Source: Saccharibacillus soli (GTDB lineage Bacteria; Bacillota; Bacilli; Paenibacillales; Paenibacillaceae). Taken from it: a DNA stretch of 64,000 nucleotides. The notes beneath the pieces were generated by a model. It was not told the DNA's origin. It searched no databases and saw nothing but the letters and a program-made list of their open reading frames with translations. The stretch lies in assembly GCA_002189105.1 (NCBI GenBank), contig NIOB01000002.1, positions 124,001 to 188,000 of the forward strand, read 5' to 3'. The position numbers and the translations under genes were made by a program. How positions within the stretch are numbered: the first letter of the stretch is position 1; each line of letters opens with the position of its first letter. Below are positions 40,375 to 50,687 of this stretch, piece after piece.

Positions 40375-41361
40375 TTACGTCTGATTCCCGTGATCGAAGC
40401 CCGGCGGCGAGTAGGTCGAGAGCGGGAACACGAGTTGGAATGTCGTGCGGACTCCTGGCTCACTCGTCAGTGAAACGGTGCCGCCCAGCCGCTCCGTCAG
40501 GCGCTTCACGATCGCAAGCCCCAGACCGCTGCCCTGAAACCCCCGGTTGCGGGAATCCTCCAGTGTATACATGCGTTCAAACACTCGAAGCTGCTCCGAC
40601 GAAGGGATGCCCTGACCACGATCTATCACGTCGATGACCACCTGATGATCGGAACGATTCAGGTGAAGCCCCAGATATTGTCCATCCGCTCCATAGCGAA
40701 TGGCATTGGACAGCAGGTTATCCAGAATCCGATCCAGCGCTTCTGCGTTGGCATAGATCCAGACGGGCTGTTCCGGCAGCCGAATATCGACTTCCACCCC
40801 CCGATCCGCCAGCAGGTCAAAATACCCGAGGATGCGCTGACGGCACAATTCGGCGGCATCCACCGGCGACAGCGGCAGATCGTAATCGCCGGATTCAAGC
40901 TTTGACAGATCGAAAAATGCGTTGATGCGTTCATGGACTTCGACGGTCTTCCGATAGACCTGACTGAGCATGGTGCGGCGTTCGGCCTCGCTCAGTTCGG
41001 GACTGCGATCCAAGACTTCCGCATAGCCCATGACGACGGTGAGCGGCGTCTTGAGGTCATGGGACACGTTCGCCAGCATGCCGCGCATCGCCTGTTCGGT
41101 ATGCAGATAATCCGAGGCGGATTGAGCGGCCCGCTCCAGCAGCAGATTCAAGCTGCGAAGCAGCTCTCGCAGTTCCGGCTCTCCGGTCACGACAAGCAGC
41201 CGCTCGCGGCCGATCACACGGTCGGGAGCGGCGAGTGCCTGAAGTTTGTCATTGATGTAGCTTAGATCCCGGCGCAGCTTGCGAACGCGTATCTTCTCTC
41301 CAAGATACAGACCCAACAGGATCAGAATCGGCAGCAGCAGAACCCACCCCAACTCTTCCAT
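40375..41361 (-). CDS. Sensor histidine kinase with one N-terminal helix
   Basis: A 328-aa kinase. A single transmembrane segment (about 5-20) is followed by a linker (residues 60-95), a HisKA domain with H101 in ANVSHDLKTPL, and an HATPase with DNLLSNAIRYG, DRGQGIP and GSGLGLAIVK. There is no extracellular domain, so the signal is likely sensed in the membrane or through the ABC transporter. It starts 1 nt after the response-regulator stop and is part of the regulator-kinase-ABC operon. Confidence 0.9.
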   Translation of the reverse strand: MEELGWVLLLPILILLGLYLGEKIRVRKLRRDLSYINDKLQALAAPDRVIGRERLLVVTGEPELRELLRSLNLLLERAAQSASDYLHTEQAMRGMLANVSHDLKTPLTVVMGYAEVLDRSPELSEAERRTMLSQVYRKTVEVHERINAFFDLSKLESGDYDLPLSPVDAAELCRQRILGYFDLLADRGVEVDIRLPEQPVWIYANAEALDRILDNLLSNAIRYGADGQYLGLHLNRSDHQVVIDVIDRGQGIPSSEQLRVFERMYTLEDSRNRGFQGSGLGLAIVKRLTERLGGTVSLTSEPGVRTTFQLVFPLSTYSPPGFDHGNQT

Positions 41362-42075
41362 CTACAGCTCCCCCAGTCGATAGCCAATACCCCACAGCGT
41401 GACGATGTAGCGAGGGTTCGACGGATCATCTTCAATCTTCTCGCGCAGCCTGCGCATATGGACATTGATTGCATTGTCATCGTTATAATATTCTTCATTC
41501 CAGACCTGTTCATACAGCATCGCTTTGGTGTACACGCGCGTGGGATGCTGGAGCAGCAGCTTGAGAATCTGAAATTCCTTGGCGGTCAAACGAATTTCTT
41601 CGCCGCGCTTGCGTACGCTGAAGCTGTCGGGATCGACGATCAGATCGCCTGCGGTCAGCTGCGTCGGTTCAGGCGGCTGCGGGATGCTCTGGAGATCCGG
41701 CGTGGAATACTGCGTTGCCCGGCGAATGGAAGCCTGGATTCGGGCAGATAGCTCAATGAGGGAAAAGGGTTTGGCGATATAATCGTCCGCGCCAAAACGC
41801 AGTCCCAGCGCTTTCTCGACTTCATTGTCCTTGGCCGATACGATCAGAATCGGCACGCGGCTGACGCGTCGGATGTCCTGCAGGACGTCCATCCCGCTGC
41901 GCCCGGGCAGCATCAGATCGAGCAGTACAAGGTCGTATGCAGCGGCCTGAAATTGTTCCATCGCCCGGCTGCCTTCCTGCACAACGGTAGAATGGTAGCC
42001 CTCTTTCTTCATATAATCGGCGATCATGCCGCTGATGCCGGCGTCGTCTTCGATAATCAGCAAATGGCCTTCCAC
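41362..42075 (-). CDS. OmpR-family response regulator
   Basis: A 237-aa regulator. The receiver has D9/D10, the phosphoacceptor D53 in LVLLDLMLPG and VSAKDN; the C-terminal winged helix has LTAKEFQILKLLLQHPTRVYTK and DPSNPRYIVTLWGIGYRLG. It is the first gene of the leftward operon and probably activates the ABC transporter genes behind it. TTAGGGGGAC precedes the ATG. Confidence 0.92.
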   Translation of the reverse strand: MEGHLLIIEDDAGISGMIADYMKKEGYHSTVVQEGSRAMEQFQAAAYDLVLLDLMLPGRSGMDVLQDIRRVSRVPILIVSAKDNEVEKALGLRFGADDYIAKPFSLIELSARIQASIRRATQYSTPDLQSIPQPPEPTQLTAGDLIVDPDSFSVRKRGEEIRLTAKEFQILKLLLQHPTRVYTKAMLYEQVWNEEYYNDDNAINVHMRRLREKIEDDPSNPRYIVTLWGIGYRLGEL

Positions 42076-42180
42076 GATTTGTCCCCCTAAAGTTGACCGT
42101 TAAGGTCCCAGACTGGAAATATGCGGCTTTCTCCTCTACTCTAAGGGAGAGAACCCATTTGAACAAGGAGGCCTGCCTTT

Positions 42181-44082
<1,902 letters not shown>

Positions 44083-44512
44083 GTCCGCTGTGGCGTGAGT
44101 CTTTCGTCTGCACAGGCGAGTTACGCATCTGAACAGGGAATTAGGGGGAGGCGGGTAATCCAGCCTCCCCCTAATTCCCTGCTCTCTTCTGTGGATGCAG
44201 GGCACACAGCAGCGCCTTATCCCTCATGCCGCCTTTCTCATCATCCGGGGCGGATTCGCTATGCCCGCTTGGTTCTGCTCAAGATCGAAGGCTTTATCCG
44301 CTGATTGCGTCAGATCTCATCCGTGCGGCTTGGCTTCTCCCAGGTTCCTTTTTTCCAGAAAATCAAGAGTTTCTCACGCTTTTTTGTCGATTTTTGCGGT
44401 ATCGGAGTGTCAACTGCTCTATAATGAGAACAACGACCGCTCTTTTCCGAAACCGTTTGCGAAGAAGGGCGCGGGCAAGGCGAATCTGTTCTGAAAAGAG
44501 GTTACGTTCACG
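44083..44512 (+). other. Intergenic region before the GH94 gene
   Basis: Contains the 19-bp hairpin, a TATAAT box (44420-44425) with no good -35, and a CG-centred CGAAACCGTTTGCG at 44448-44461 that matches 11 of 14 cre positions. The -10 box and this site make catabolite or LacI-type control of the GH94 gene plausible. No gene is seen; a 69-codon frame at 44095-44304 has no ribosome site. Confidence 0.45.
44134..44181. repeat. Perfect 19-bp inverted repeat
   Basis: Arms 44134-44152 (CAGGGAATTAGGGGGAGGC) and 44163-44181 are exact complements around a 10-nt loop, 52 nt past selO. There is no T run (GCTCTCTTCT follows), so this is a very stable hairpin of uncertain role, possibly a 3' stabiliser or an inefficient terminator. 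Confidence 0.7.
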
Positions 44513-46942
44513 ATGATTAGACCGACCGAAGACCAGCAGTATTATGAATTGACGAGTCCCACTGCGCTGCCCAAGGCATCCGGATTCCTGTGGAACAATC
44601 AGATGATGATCCATATGAACTGCCGGGGTTATGCGGTTGCCCAGTTCATGCAGCCAGAGCCGGCCAAATATTCACATGCCCCCAATCTGGAAGCCAAGAC
44701 GTTCATGCAGCCGGAACAGCCCTATTATGCCCATCACCCTGGACGGTTTCTTTTCATCAAGGATGAGGAGAGCGGTTACATCTTCTCGGCTCCCTATGAA
44801 CCAACCCGTCAGGTGCCCGACAAGTTCGTATTTGCTGCGGGCAAACACGATATGATCTGGACGATTGAACATTGGGATCTGCGTATTGAGATGAAGCTGA
44901 CGCTGCCCCGGGATCACGCCGCTGAATTATGGAGCATCAAGGTTCAAAATACAGGCAGCCGCAAGCGCAAGATCAGCCTGTATCCGTATTTTAGTGTGGG
45001 GTATATGTCGTGGATGAACCAGTCGGCGCAGTACGAGGATTCGCTGGGCGCGATTGTCTGCTCGTCGATCACGCCGTATCAGAAGGTGCAGGATTATCCA
45101 GCGATCAAACGTCTCAAGGACAAGACCTATCTGCTGGCCGAACAGCGTCCGGATGCCTGGGAGACGAGTCAGGAAGCCTTTGAAGGAGAAGGTGGAATCA
45201 TGCGCCCCTCGGCACTCGAAGGCGGGATGCTGGCCTGTGGGGACGCGCGGTATGAGATGCCGGCAGCCGTGATGCAGTACCGGATTACGCCAGAGGCAGG
45301 CGAAGAGACGACATATCGCTTTGTATTCGGCCCGGCAAAAGACGAGGCGGAGATTGCGGAGATTCGTGCGCGTTATTTTGGTTCTGCGCTTGGCAGTCAA
45401 GACGGAGCAGGAGTTGAAGTGGCGGTAGGAGCGTTTGATGAGCGGGTTTCCGAAGACGGTTTCGATCAGGCGGCGCTGGACTACGCGGCTTATGTTGCCG
45501 AAGGTCGGGGTGTACTGTCGATCGAGACGCCGGACAAGGATCTGGACAACTTCGTCAATCATTGGCTGCCGCGCCAGGTCTATTATCATGGGGTCACGAA
45601 TCGGCTGTCCACCGATCCGCAGACGCGCAACTATTTGCAGGATCATATGGGGATGAGCTACATCGATCCGCGCAGCACAAGGCAGGCGTTCCTTACTGCG
45701 CTCGCCCAGCAGCGGCCGGATGGTTCCATGCCGGATGGTGTGGTGTTGTATGAAGGAGCGGAGCTGAAATACATCAATCAGGTGCCGCATACCGATCATT
45801 GTGTCTGGCTGCCGGTCTGCCTGATCGCCTATCTGGATGAGACCAATGATTACGCACTGCTGGATGAACAAGTGCCTTATGCCGGTGGAGAAAAGTCCGG
45901 TACGGTATTTGAACATATCAATCTGGCCGTTCAATGGCTGATTGGCGATCGGGATGACCGTGGATTGAATTATATTAATCAGGGTGACTGGTGCGACCCA
46001 ATGAACATGGTCGGCTACAAAGGCCGTGGTGTCTCCGGCTGGCTGACCATCGCCACCGCTTATTCATGTCTCGTATGGGCGGACATCTGCGAGCGCAGCG
46101 GACATCCGTCTGAAGCGGCGGACTATCGCCAGCAGGCGGACGAGATCAACGGTGCAGTCAACCGTCATCTGTGGGATGGCGACTGGTACGCACGCGGCAT
46201 CACGGATGACGGAGTACCGTTTGGAATCAGCGCGGATGAAGAAGGACGTATCTTCATCAATCCGCAGGGCTGGTCGCTTCTTAGCGGCGCGGCGGATGCA
46301 GAGAAGCAGTCCCGGTTGATCCGCGCGGTGGCGGAGCAGTTGGAGACGCCTTACGGCGTGGAGAAGCTGGCACCTTCCTATACCGCCATGCGCGAGGATG
46401 TGGGGCGGGTGACGCAGAAGCATCCCGGTTCGGCGGAAAATGGAGCGGTATACAACCACGCGGCGGCCTTCTATATCTATGCTTTGTATGCGGTTGGCGA
46501 ATCGGACAACGCTTATCGGCTGCTGCGCAAGATGCTGCCGGGGCCCGATCAGGCGGACATCGTTCAGCGCGGGCAGCTTCCGGTCTTCATCCCGAATTAT
46601 TATCGGGGAGCCTATCGTCAGTTCCCGCGCACGGCGGGACGTTCCAGCCAGCTGTTTAACACGGGCACGGTGCCGTGGGTATATCGCTGCCTGATTGAAG
46701 GGCTGTTCGGTGTCAAAGGCACACCGGAAGGCTTGGCGGTGTCGCCGCAGCTGCCGGCGGATTGGCGCGAAGCGAAGGCGACGCGCACCTTCCGGGGAGC
46801 GGAGTTCCGGATTGTGATCCGGCGCGCGGAAGGCGTGAGCGAAGCTGAGGTTCAGGTCGGCGGCGAGCGGATTGAAGGCGGCGTGATCCGCGATATTCAA
46901 GCGGGGCAGGTCTACGAAGTGGAAGTGAAGCTGCCGCTATAG
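44513..46942 (+). CDS. GH94 glycoside phosphorylase, cellobionic-acid-phosphorylase-like
   Basis: Cytosolic phosphorylase of 809 aa. The N-terminal beta-sandwich (about 1-290) is followed by an (alpha/alpha)6 barrel with GDWCDPMNM at 491-499, which holds the general-acid aspartate; most GH94 members read DWND here. Other blocks are RNYLQDHMGMSYIDPRSTRQAFL and HPGSAENGAVYNHAAAFYIYAL. Length and the DWCD variant suggest the cellobionic acid phosphorylase branch rather than cellobiose or chitobiose phosphorylase; this is inference from memory of the family. AAAGAGGTTACGTTCACG precedes the ATG. Confidence 0.85.
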   Translation: MIRPTEDQQYYELTSPTALPKASGFLWNNQMMIHMNCRGYAVAQFMQPEPAKYSHAPNLEAKTFMQPEQPYYAHHPGRFLFIKDEESGYIFSAPYEPTRQVPDKFVFAAGKHDMIWTIEHWDLRIEMKLTLPRDHAAELWSIKVQNTGSRKRKISLYPYFSVGYMSWMNQSAQYEDSLGAIVCSSITPYQKVQDYPAIKRLKDKTYLLAEQRPDAWETSQEAFEGEGGIMRPSALEGGMLACGDARYEMPAAVMQYRITPEAGEETTYRFVFGPAKDEAEIAEIRARYFGSALGSQDGAGVEVAVGAFDERVSEDGFDQAALDYAAYVAEGRGVLSIETPDKDLDNFVNHWLPRQVYYHGVTNRLSTDPQTRNYLQDHMGMSYIDPRSTRQAFLTALAQQRPDGSMPDGVVLYEGAELKYINQVPHTDHCVWLPVCLIAYLDETNDYALLDEQVPYAGGEKSGTVFEHINLAVQWLIGDRDDRGLNYINQGDWCDPMNMVGYKGRGVSGWLTIATAYSCLVWADICERSGHPSEAADYRQQADEINGAVNRHLWDGDWYARGITDDGVPFGISADEEGRIFINPQGWSLLSGAADAEKQSRLIRAVAEQLETPYGVEKLAPSYTAMREDVGRVTQKHPGSAENGAVYNHAAAFYIYALYAVGESDNAYRLLRKMLPGPDQADIVQRGQLPVFIPNYYRGAYRQFPRTAGRSSQLFNTGTVPWVYRCLIEGLFGVKGTPEGLAVSPQLPADWREAKATRTFRGAEFRIVIRRAEGVSEAEVQVGGERIEGGVIRDIQAGQVYEVEVKLPL

Positions 46943-47055
46943 GCCAACTGTAGGCCGATCCTATGCCGAAGATAATCGGCGTAGGCGGCGTTTGGCCTGT
47001 CGGTGTTGGTGTGCCCGCTCTGTGGGCAGCCGGGATGCTGCATGGCAGCAAAAAG

Positions 47056-47089
47056 AAAGCCGATCCGGGTTCCATCGGATCGGCTTTTT
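47056..47089 (+). terminator. Terminator after GH94
   Basis: AAAGCCGATCCG pairs with CGGATCGGCTTT around an 8-nt loop, then TT. It is about 115 nt past the stop. The remaining intergenic DNA to 47290 shows no gene. Confidence 0.85.
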
Positions 47090-47290
47090 GGCGTGCGGAT
47101 ATACGGGCATGCCCGCGTAGAAGCGTGTACGTATACAAATGTGTGAGTAGGCAGACATGCAGGTGTTCAAAGGTTCCAGTGAACAGGCATGTAAGTGAGC
47201 CGCCGCTGGAACATTCAGCTGGCTTTTCTCCATCTGGCGGCTCTTTCCGTCAGATGATCTGCCCGTCTGGATGAATCTCCCTGGATGCCC

Positions 47291-48421
47291 TCAGGTCAAC
47301 TTCTTCGCTCTGCGGCGCACCAGACCTTCCGCCAGCGCGAATCCGGCGAACAACGCCACCAGCGAGGCGTATACCGCAGTCTGCGAAGGCAGCAGCGGCA
47401 GCGCGACTGCCGCTGCCACAATGAAGAGGCCGATGCGCAGCAGGCCGTGACGGATCTGCTGCACGCTTTTGCCGGGCAGGAAGACAATCGCCGCCGACAG
47501 GGCATACAGTACGAAACTTCCCAGCGCTAACCCACCAAAATTCCGCACGGTCAGCTCATGATGGAAGCCATAATGTACCACATTGGCAGCCAGGCCAAGT
47601 GACATGAAGGTCAGCAAATGTCCGTAGATGACGGACTGCCCGGAGCTTTTGCGATCTTCGCCTGCGATATGTTCCGACGCCTCGAAGTAATGCCACCAGA
47701 TGGAGACAGCCAGGCCGAAGCCCAGCAGCGAGGCGAGGATGAGGCCACCGCCGATCTGTTCGTCACGCAGTCCGTTGACGATGACGAGGATCAGCTCACC
47801 GAGCAGGATGATGGTCGCCAGACCATACCGTTCCAGCAGATGCGGATGATGCACGGGCAGGTGACTGAGCACTTTTTTGCGAGCCAGCAGCGGCAGCAGA
47901 ACGTCGAGGAAAATCCCCAGATAAAGCACCACAAACTTGCCGTCTCCCGGGATCAGGACAGAGCTGAAGCTGATGAGCGCTCCAAGCAGAAAGTTCAGCG
48001 CCAGATAACGAGCGATGCGGCGCGGTTCACCTTCTTTTTCCAACCAGGTGCGAATGTACATGAACACGGTAGACAATCTTATGCCCACATACCCCAGCAT
48101 GAAGGCCAGATAGTAAGCGTCAAAATCGACGTTGATACTCGCGGCCATCACGATGACAAACGCCATCTGGATAAAATAAGCGATGCGCTGCACGGTATCA
48201 TCCTGACCGAAGCGATTGACATAGACTGTGAAGCCCGTCCACGCCCACCAGAGCGGAATGAAGATCAGGATGTATTTGCCGATGATGTCCATCGGAATGG
48301 CGCCATGGTGCGAATGAGCGAGCACATGGGCGGTGATGGAGATGGCTGCGACATAGATGAGATCGTAGAACAGCTCCAGCCAGGTGACCTTTTTGTGGGG
48401 AATATGCGAACTAATCGTCAT
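47291..48421 (-). CDS. Low temperature requirement protein A (LtrA)-like membrane protein
   Basis: A 376-aa polytopic membrane protein with about ten helices. The N-terminal family signature is TWLELFYDLIYVAAI, with VNRFGQDDTVQRIAYFIQM and ERYGLATIILLGELILVIV further on. The latter matches the LtrA pattern first linked to cold growth in Listeria; the biochemical role is unknown. ATG 48421 is preceded by GGAAAGG; a TTG at 48439 is a weaker alternative. Confidence 0.87.
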   Translation of the reverse strand: MTISSHIPHKKVTWLELFYDLIYVAAISITAHVLAHSHHGAIPMDIIGKYILIFIPLWWAWTGFTVYVNRFGQDDTVQRIAYFIQMAFVIVMAASINVDFDAYYLAFMLGYVGIRLSTVFMYIRTWLEKEGEPRRIARYLALNFLLGALISFSSVLIPGDGKFVVLYLGIFLDVLLPLLARKKVLSHLPVHHPHLLERYGLATIILLGELILVIVNGLRDEQIGGGLILASLLGFGLAVSIWWHYFEASEHIAGEDRKSSGQSVIYGHLLTFMSLGLAANVVHYGFHHELTVRNFGGLALGSFVLYALSAAIVFLPGKSVQQIRHGLLRIGLFIVAAAVALPLLPSQTAVYASLVALFAGFALAEGLVRRRAKKLT

Positions 48422-48480
48422 CCTTCCTTTCCTGCCCAATGGGAATTTTCCTGTGTGAAGCCAGTATATCAGCGTTCGAT

Positions 48481-49323
48481 TTAACCGCCCAGCCCCAATC
48501 TTGCTGCCATGCTGTAGCCCGTAGGTCCTGCATTATACCGTCTGCGAAGTTCGATCAGGTTGGGTCCGAAGGTCGCTTCCAGCGTCTCCCGATGAGCCTG
48601 CATCAGTTCGTAGATGTAGAGGTCATGTACGATGACTTCGGTGATCGGCATGACCAGTCCCGGGTGCAGCGTCCAGGCGGCCCGGCTGTCTGCGCCCAAC
48701 GAGACGATTCCCGCCACGACCTCCCGGTCATCTGCACTCACCACGATCCAGCGTCCGCCGTACTCCTGAGTGATCTCGTCACTGGAATCATGCGGATAGA
48801 CCCGGGCAAAATCGAAATCCAGCTCCCCATAGACCACAAGCAGCACATCCAGCCCCCGTTCGGCAGCATCCCTGAGTGTAGGCTCCAATAGCCTGGCTTC
48901 TTCCGGCCAGATCTCCAGCAGCACCCGCGTCTCTGCGCGTCGAATGGCATCGGCCGCCCGCTCCAGAATGGTATCGGCTCCCGTGATATTCCAGATGTTT
49001 TCCCGGTTGGATGAAACGAATGAATAATGCTCCAGCGCCGTCTCCGCCGCTTCAAAGGAGGCTTCACTCCGGCGTTTCTTGAGGCGAATCAGCTCCTGGG
49101 GAGGCAGCGGCGTGTACAGCGAGGGGTCTTCATGACTAATCAGCACCTCGCCGCGCTCGACCAGTCCGCCCAGCACTTCATAGATCTTGGAACGGGGGAC
49201 GCCCGAACCTAGTGAGACGGCATATCCGGATAGCGGCGATTTATCCAGCAGCGCAAGATACGCCTTGGCTTCGTATTCGGTAAAGTTTAGATCTTGCAGC
49301 AGTTTAATAATCTCGGGCTTCAT
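48481..49323 (-). CDS. TrmB-family transcriptional regulator
   Basis: A 280-aa regulator. The N-terminal winged helix is LQDLNFTEYEAKAYLALLDKSPLSGYAVSLGSGVPRSKIYEVLGGLVERG; a short coiled region and a C-terminal effector domain of the phospholipase-D-like TrmB type (VLLEIWPEEARLLEP) follow. Sugar- or stress-responsive TrmB proteins often control a divergent transporter, here the DMT gene. The ribosome site is GGGAGG. Confidence 0.86.
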   Translation of the reverse strand: MKPEIIKLLQDLNFTEYEAKAYLALLDKSPLSGYAVSLGSGVPRSKIYEVLGGLVERGEVLISHEDPSLYTPLPPQELIRLKKRRSEASFEAAETALEHYSFVSSNRENIWNITGADTILERAADAIRRAETRVLLEIWPEEARLLEPTLRDAAERGLDVLLVVYGELDFDFARVYPHDSSDEITQEYGGRWIVVSADDREVVAGIVSLGADSRAAWTLHPGLVMPITEVIVHDLYIYELMQAHRETLEATFGPNLIELRRRYNAGPTGYSMAARLGLGG

Positions 49324-49375
49324 CGTGTAACCTCCCTGAGTGGTTGCGTGTCCGTCCCATTATCCCATAGGTGGC

Positions 49376-49404
49376 TTGACACCGTACAGCGCCGATGTTA
49401 TACC
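49376..49404 (+). promoter_or_regulatory. Strong sigma-A promoter for the DMT exporter
   Basis: TTGACA (49376-49381), 17-nt spacer, TATACC (49399-49404). It is the best promoter match in the window and overlaps the start of the divergent TrmB leader. Confidence 0.7.
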
Positions 49405-49412
49405 TGTATACT

Positions 49413-49434
49413 AGTGACTACAAAAGTAGCGACT
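49413..49434. promoter_or_regulatory. Putative TrmB operator
   Basis: AGTGACTAC (49413-49421) and GTAGCGACT (49426-49434) form an inverted repeat with 8 of 9 bases complementary and AAAA between. It lies just downstream of the -10 box, so binding would block transcription of the DMT gene. Confidence 0.55.
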
Positions 49435-49485
49435 ATGGAACATGGCAGCGAAAACACACAGGAAATCAGATACTGGAGGTGCAAG

Positions 49486-50607
49486 ATGGGCTTGACCCTT
49501 GAAGAACGCCGCACAAAACAAGGCAGACAGCAGCAGGAAAATTCGGGCAAAAGCGACCAAGAATCCGCGCAGTTGGAACTGGAACGGAAGCCTCAGGGCG
49601 TGAAGCGAACTGAAGTCATGCAGCCGTCTGAGTCAGCAGAATCCTCGGCTTCGCTGAGGAAGAACAGCCGCAGAGCCAAGGATATAGGCGCTGGGGTCGT
49701 CGAACATTCCCGTACAACTTCGCCTACCCGTACACTTTACTTGATTGCCGCGTTAATTGCGATTGTGTTATGGAGCACTTCTTTCGTCGGAACGAAGATT
49801 GCCTACGTCTCTTTTCCGCCCCTAACTCTCGGAGCCGCGCGATTCGCCATTGCGACCGTGATTCTGGGGATCATTTTGCTGCTGCGCCGTGAGTTTCGAC
49901 TGCCTTCTCCACGTGATCTGGGCATGATGGCGATTAGCGGACTGTTGGGTACCACCTTTTATTTTGCGCTCGAAAACATCGGTGTGCAGCTGACTACAGC
50001 ATCCAGCGCCGCATTAATCGTCGCTTCATACCCGGCGGTGACGGCGCTGCTGGAGTTTTTCTTTTTCAAAACCAAAATCTCCTGGATGCGCGGAATCGGT
50101 ATTGCGATGGCGATCTTCGGCGTGTACCGGATCTCGGGCGGAAGCGGTGAAGGGGGCCAGCATGAACTGATCGGCAACCTGCTGCTTATCTCGGCGGGGT
50201 TTGTGTTTGCCATCTACAACTTCGCTACACGCCGCGTCGTGGGTCGGTACTCGATGGTTACGGTATCTTTTTACCAGACAGTGGCCGGTACGATTGCCTT
50301 CATTCCTCTTGCGCTGATCGAACATGAACAATGGCGCGTGCCCACCACGCAGTCGCTGTGGATGCTGCTGTATCTGGGCGTCTTCTGCTCGGTCGCCGCG
50401 TTCATGCTGTATAACTATGGACTGCGCGGACTGACAGCGGGCACCGCCATGGCAATGATGAATCTCGTCCCGATCTTCGGTGTGGCGCTGTCCATCCTGC
50501 TGCTGGGTGAGAGCTTGCGCCCGAGTGACTGGATTGGCGGAACCATCGTGATTCTGGGCGTGATCCTGAGCGTGAGGGAACGGCCTCGCTCGCGCAGTGA
50601 GGGCTGA
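49486..50607 (+). CDS. EamA/DMT-superfamily transporter with long hydrophilic N-terminus
   Basis: A 373-aa transporter with ten helices in two EamA repeats (ALIAIVLWSTSFVGTKIAYVSFPP begins repeat 1; MMNLVPIFGVALSILLLGE lies in repeat 2). The first 80 residues are strongly charged (many Gln, Lys, Arg, Ser) and lack helices, which is unusual for the family. Start 49486 is set by TGGAGG 8 nt upstream. It is probably a metabolite or drug exporter controlled by the divergent TrmB gene. Confidence 0.86.
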   Translation: MGLTLEERRTKQGRQQQENSGKSDQESAQLELERKPQGVKRTEVMQPSESAESSASLRKNSRRAKDIGAGVVEHSRTTSPTRTLYLIAALIAIVLWSTSFVGTKIAYVSFPPLTLGAARFAIATVILGIILLLRREFRLPSPRDLGMMAISGLLGTTFYFALENIGVQLTTASSAALIVASYPAVTALLEFFFFKTKISWMRGIGIAMAIFGVYRISGGSGEGGQHELIGNLLLISAGFVFAIYNFATRRVVGRYSMVTVSFYQTVAGTIAFIPLALIEHEQWRVPTTQSLWMLLYLGVFCSVAAFMLYNYGLRGLTAGTAMAMMNLVPIFGVALSILLLGESLRPSDWIGGTIVILGVILSVRERPRSRSEG

Positions 50608-50647
50608 TGGGGCGAGGCAGGTACATCGAACGAATCACAGCGCAAAG

Positions 50648-50685
50648 AGGAGAGCAGGTGCCCAAGGGCTTCCGCTCTCCTTTTT
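50648..50685 (+). terminator. Terminator after the DMT gene
   Basis: GGAGAGC pairs with GCTCTCC around an 18-nt loop, followed by TTTTTG. It ends 3 nt before the leftward acyltransferase stop. Confidence 0.78.
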
Positions 50686-50687
50686 GA

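Noticed and set aside
44095-44304. 69-codon frame after selO
   Set aside because: Runs through the 19-bp hairpin and lacks a ribosome site.
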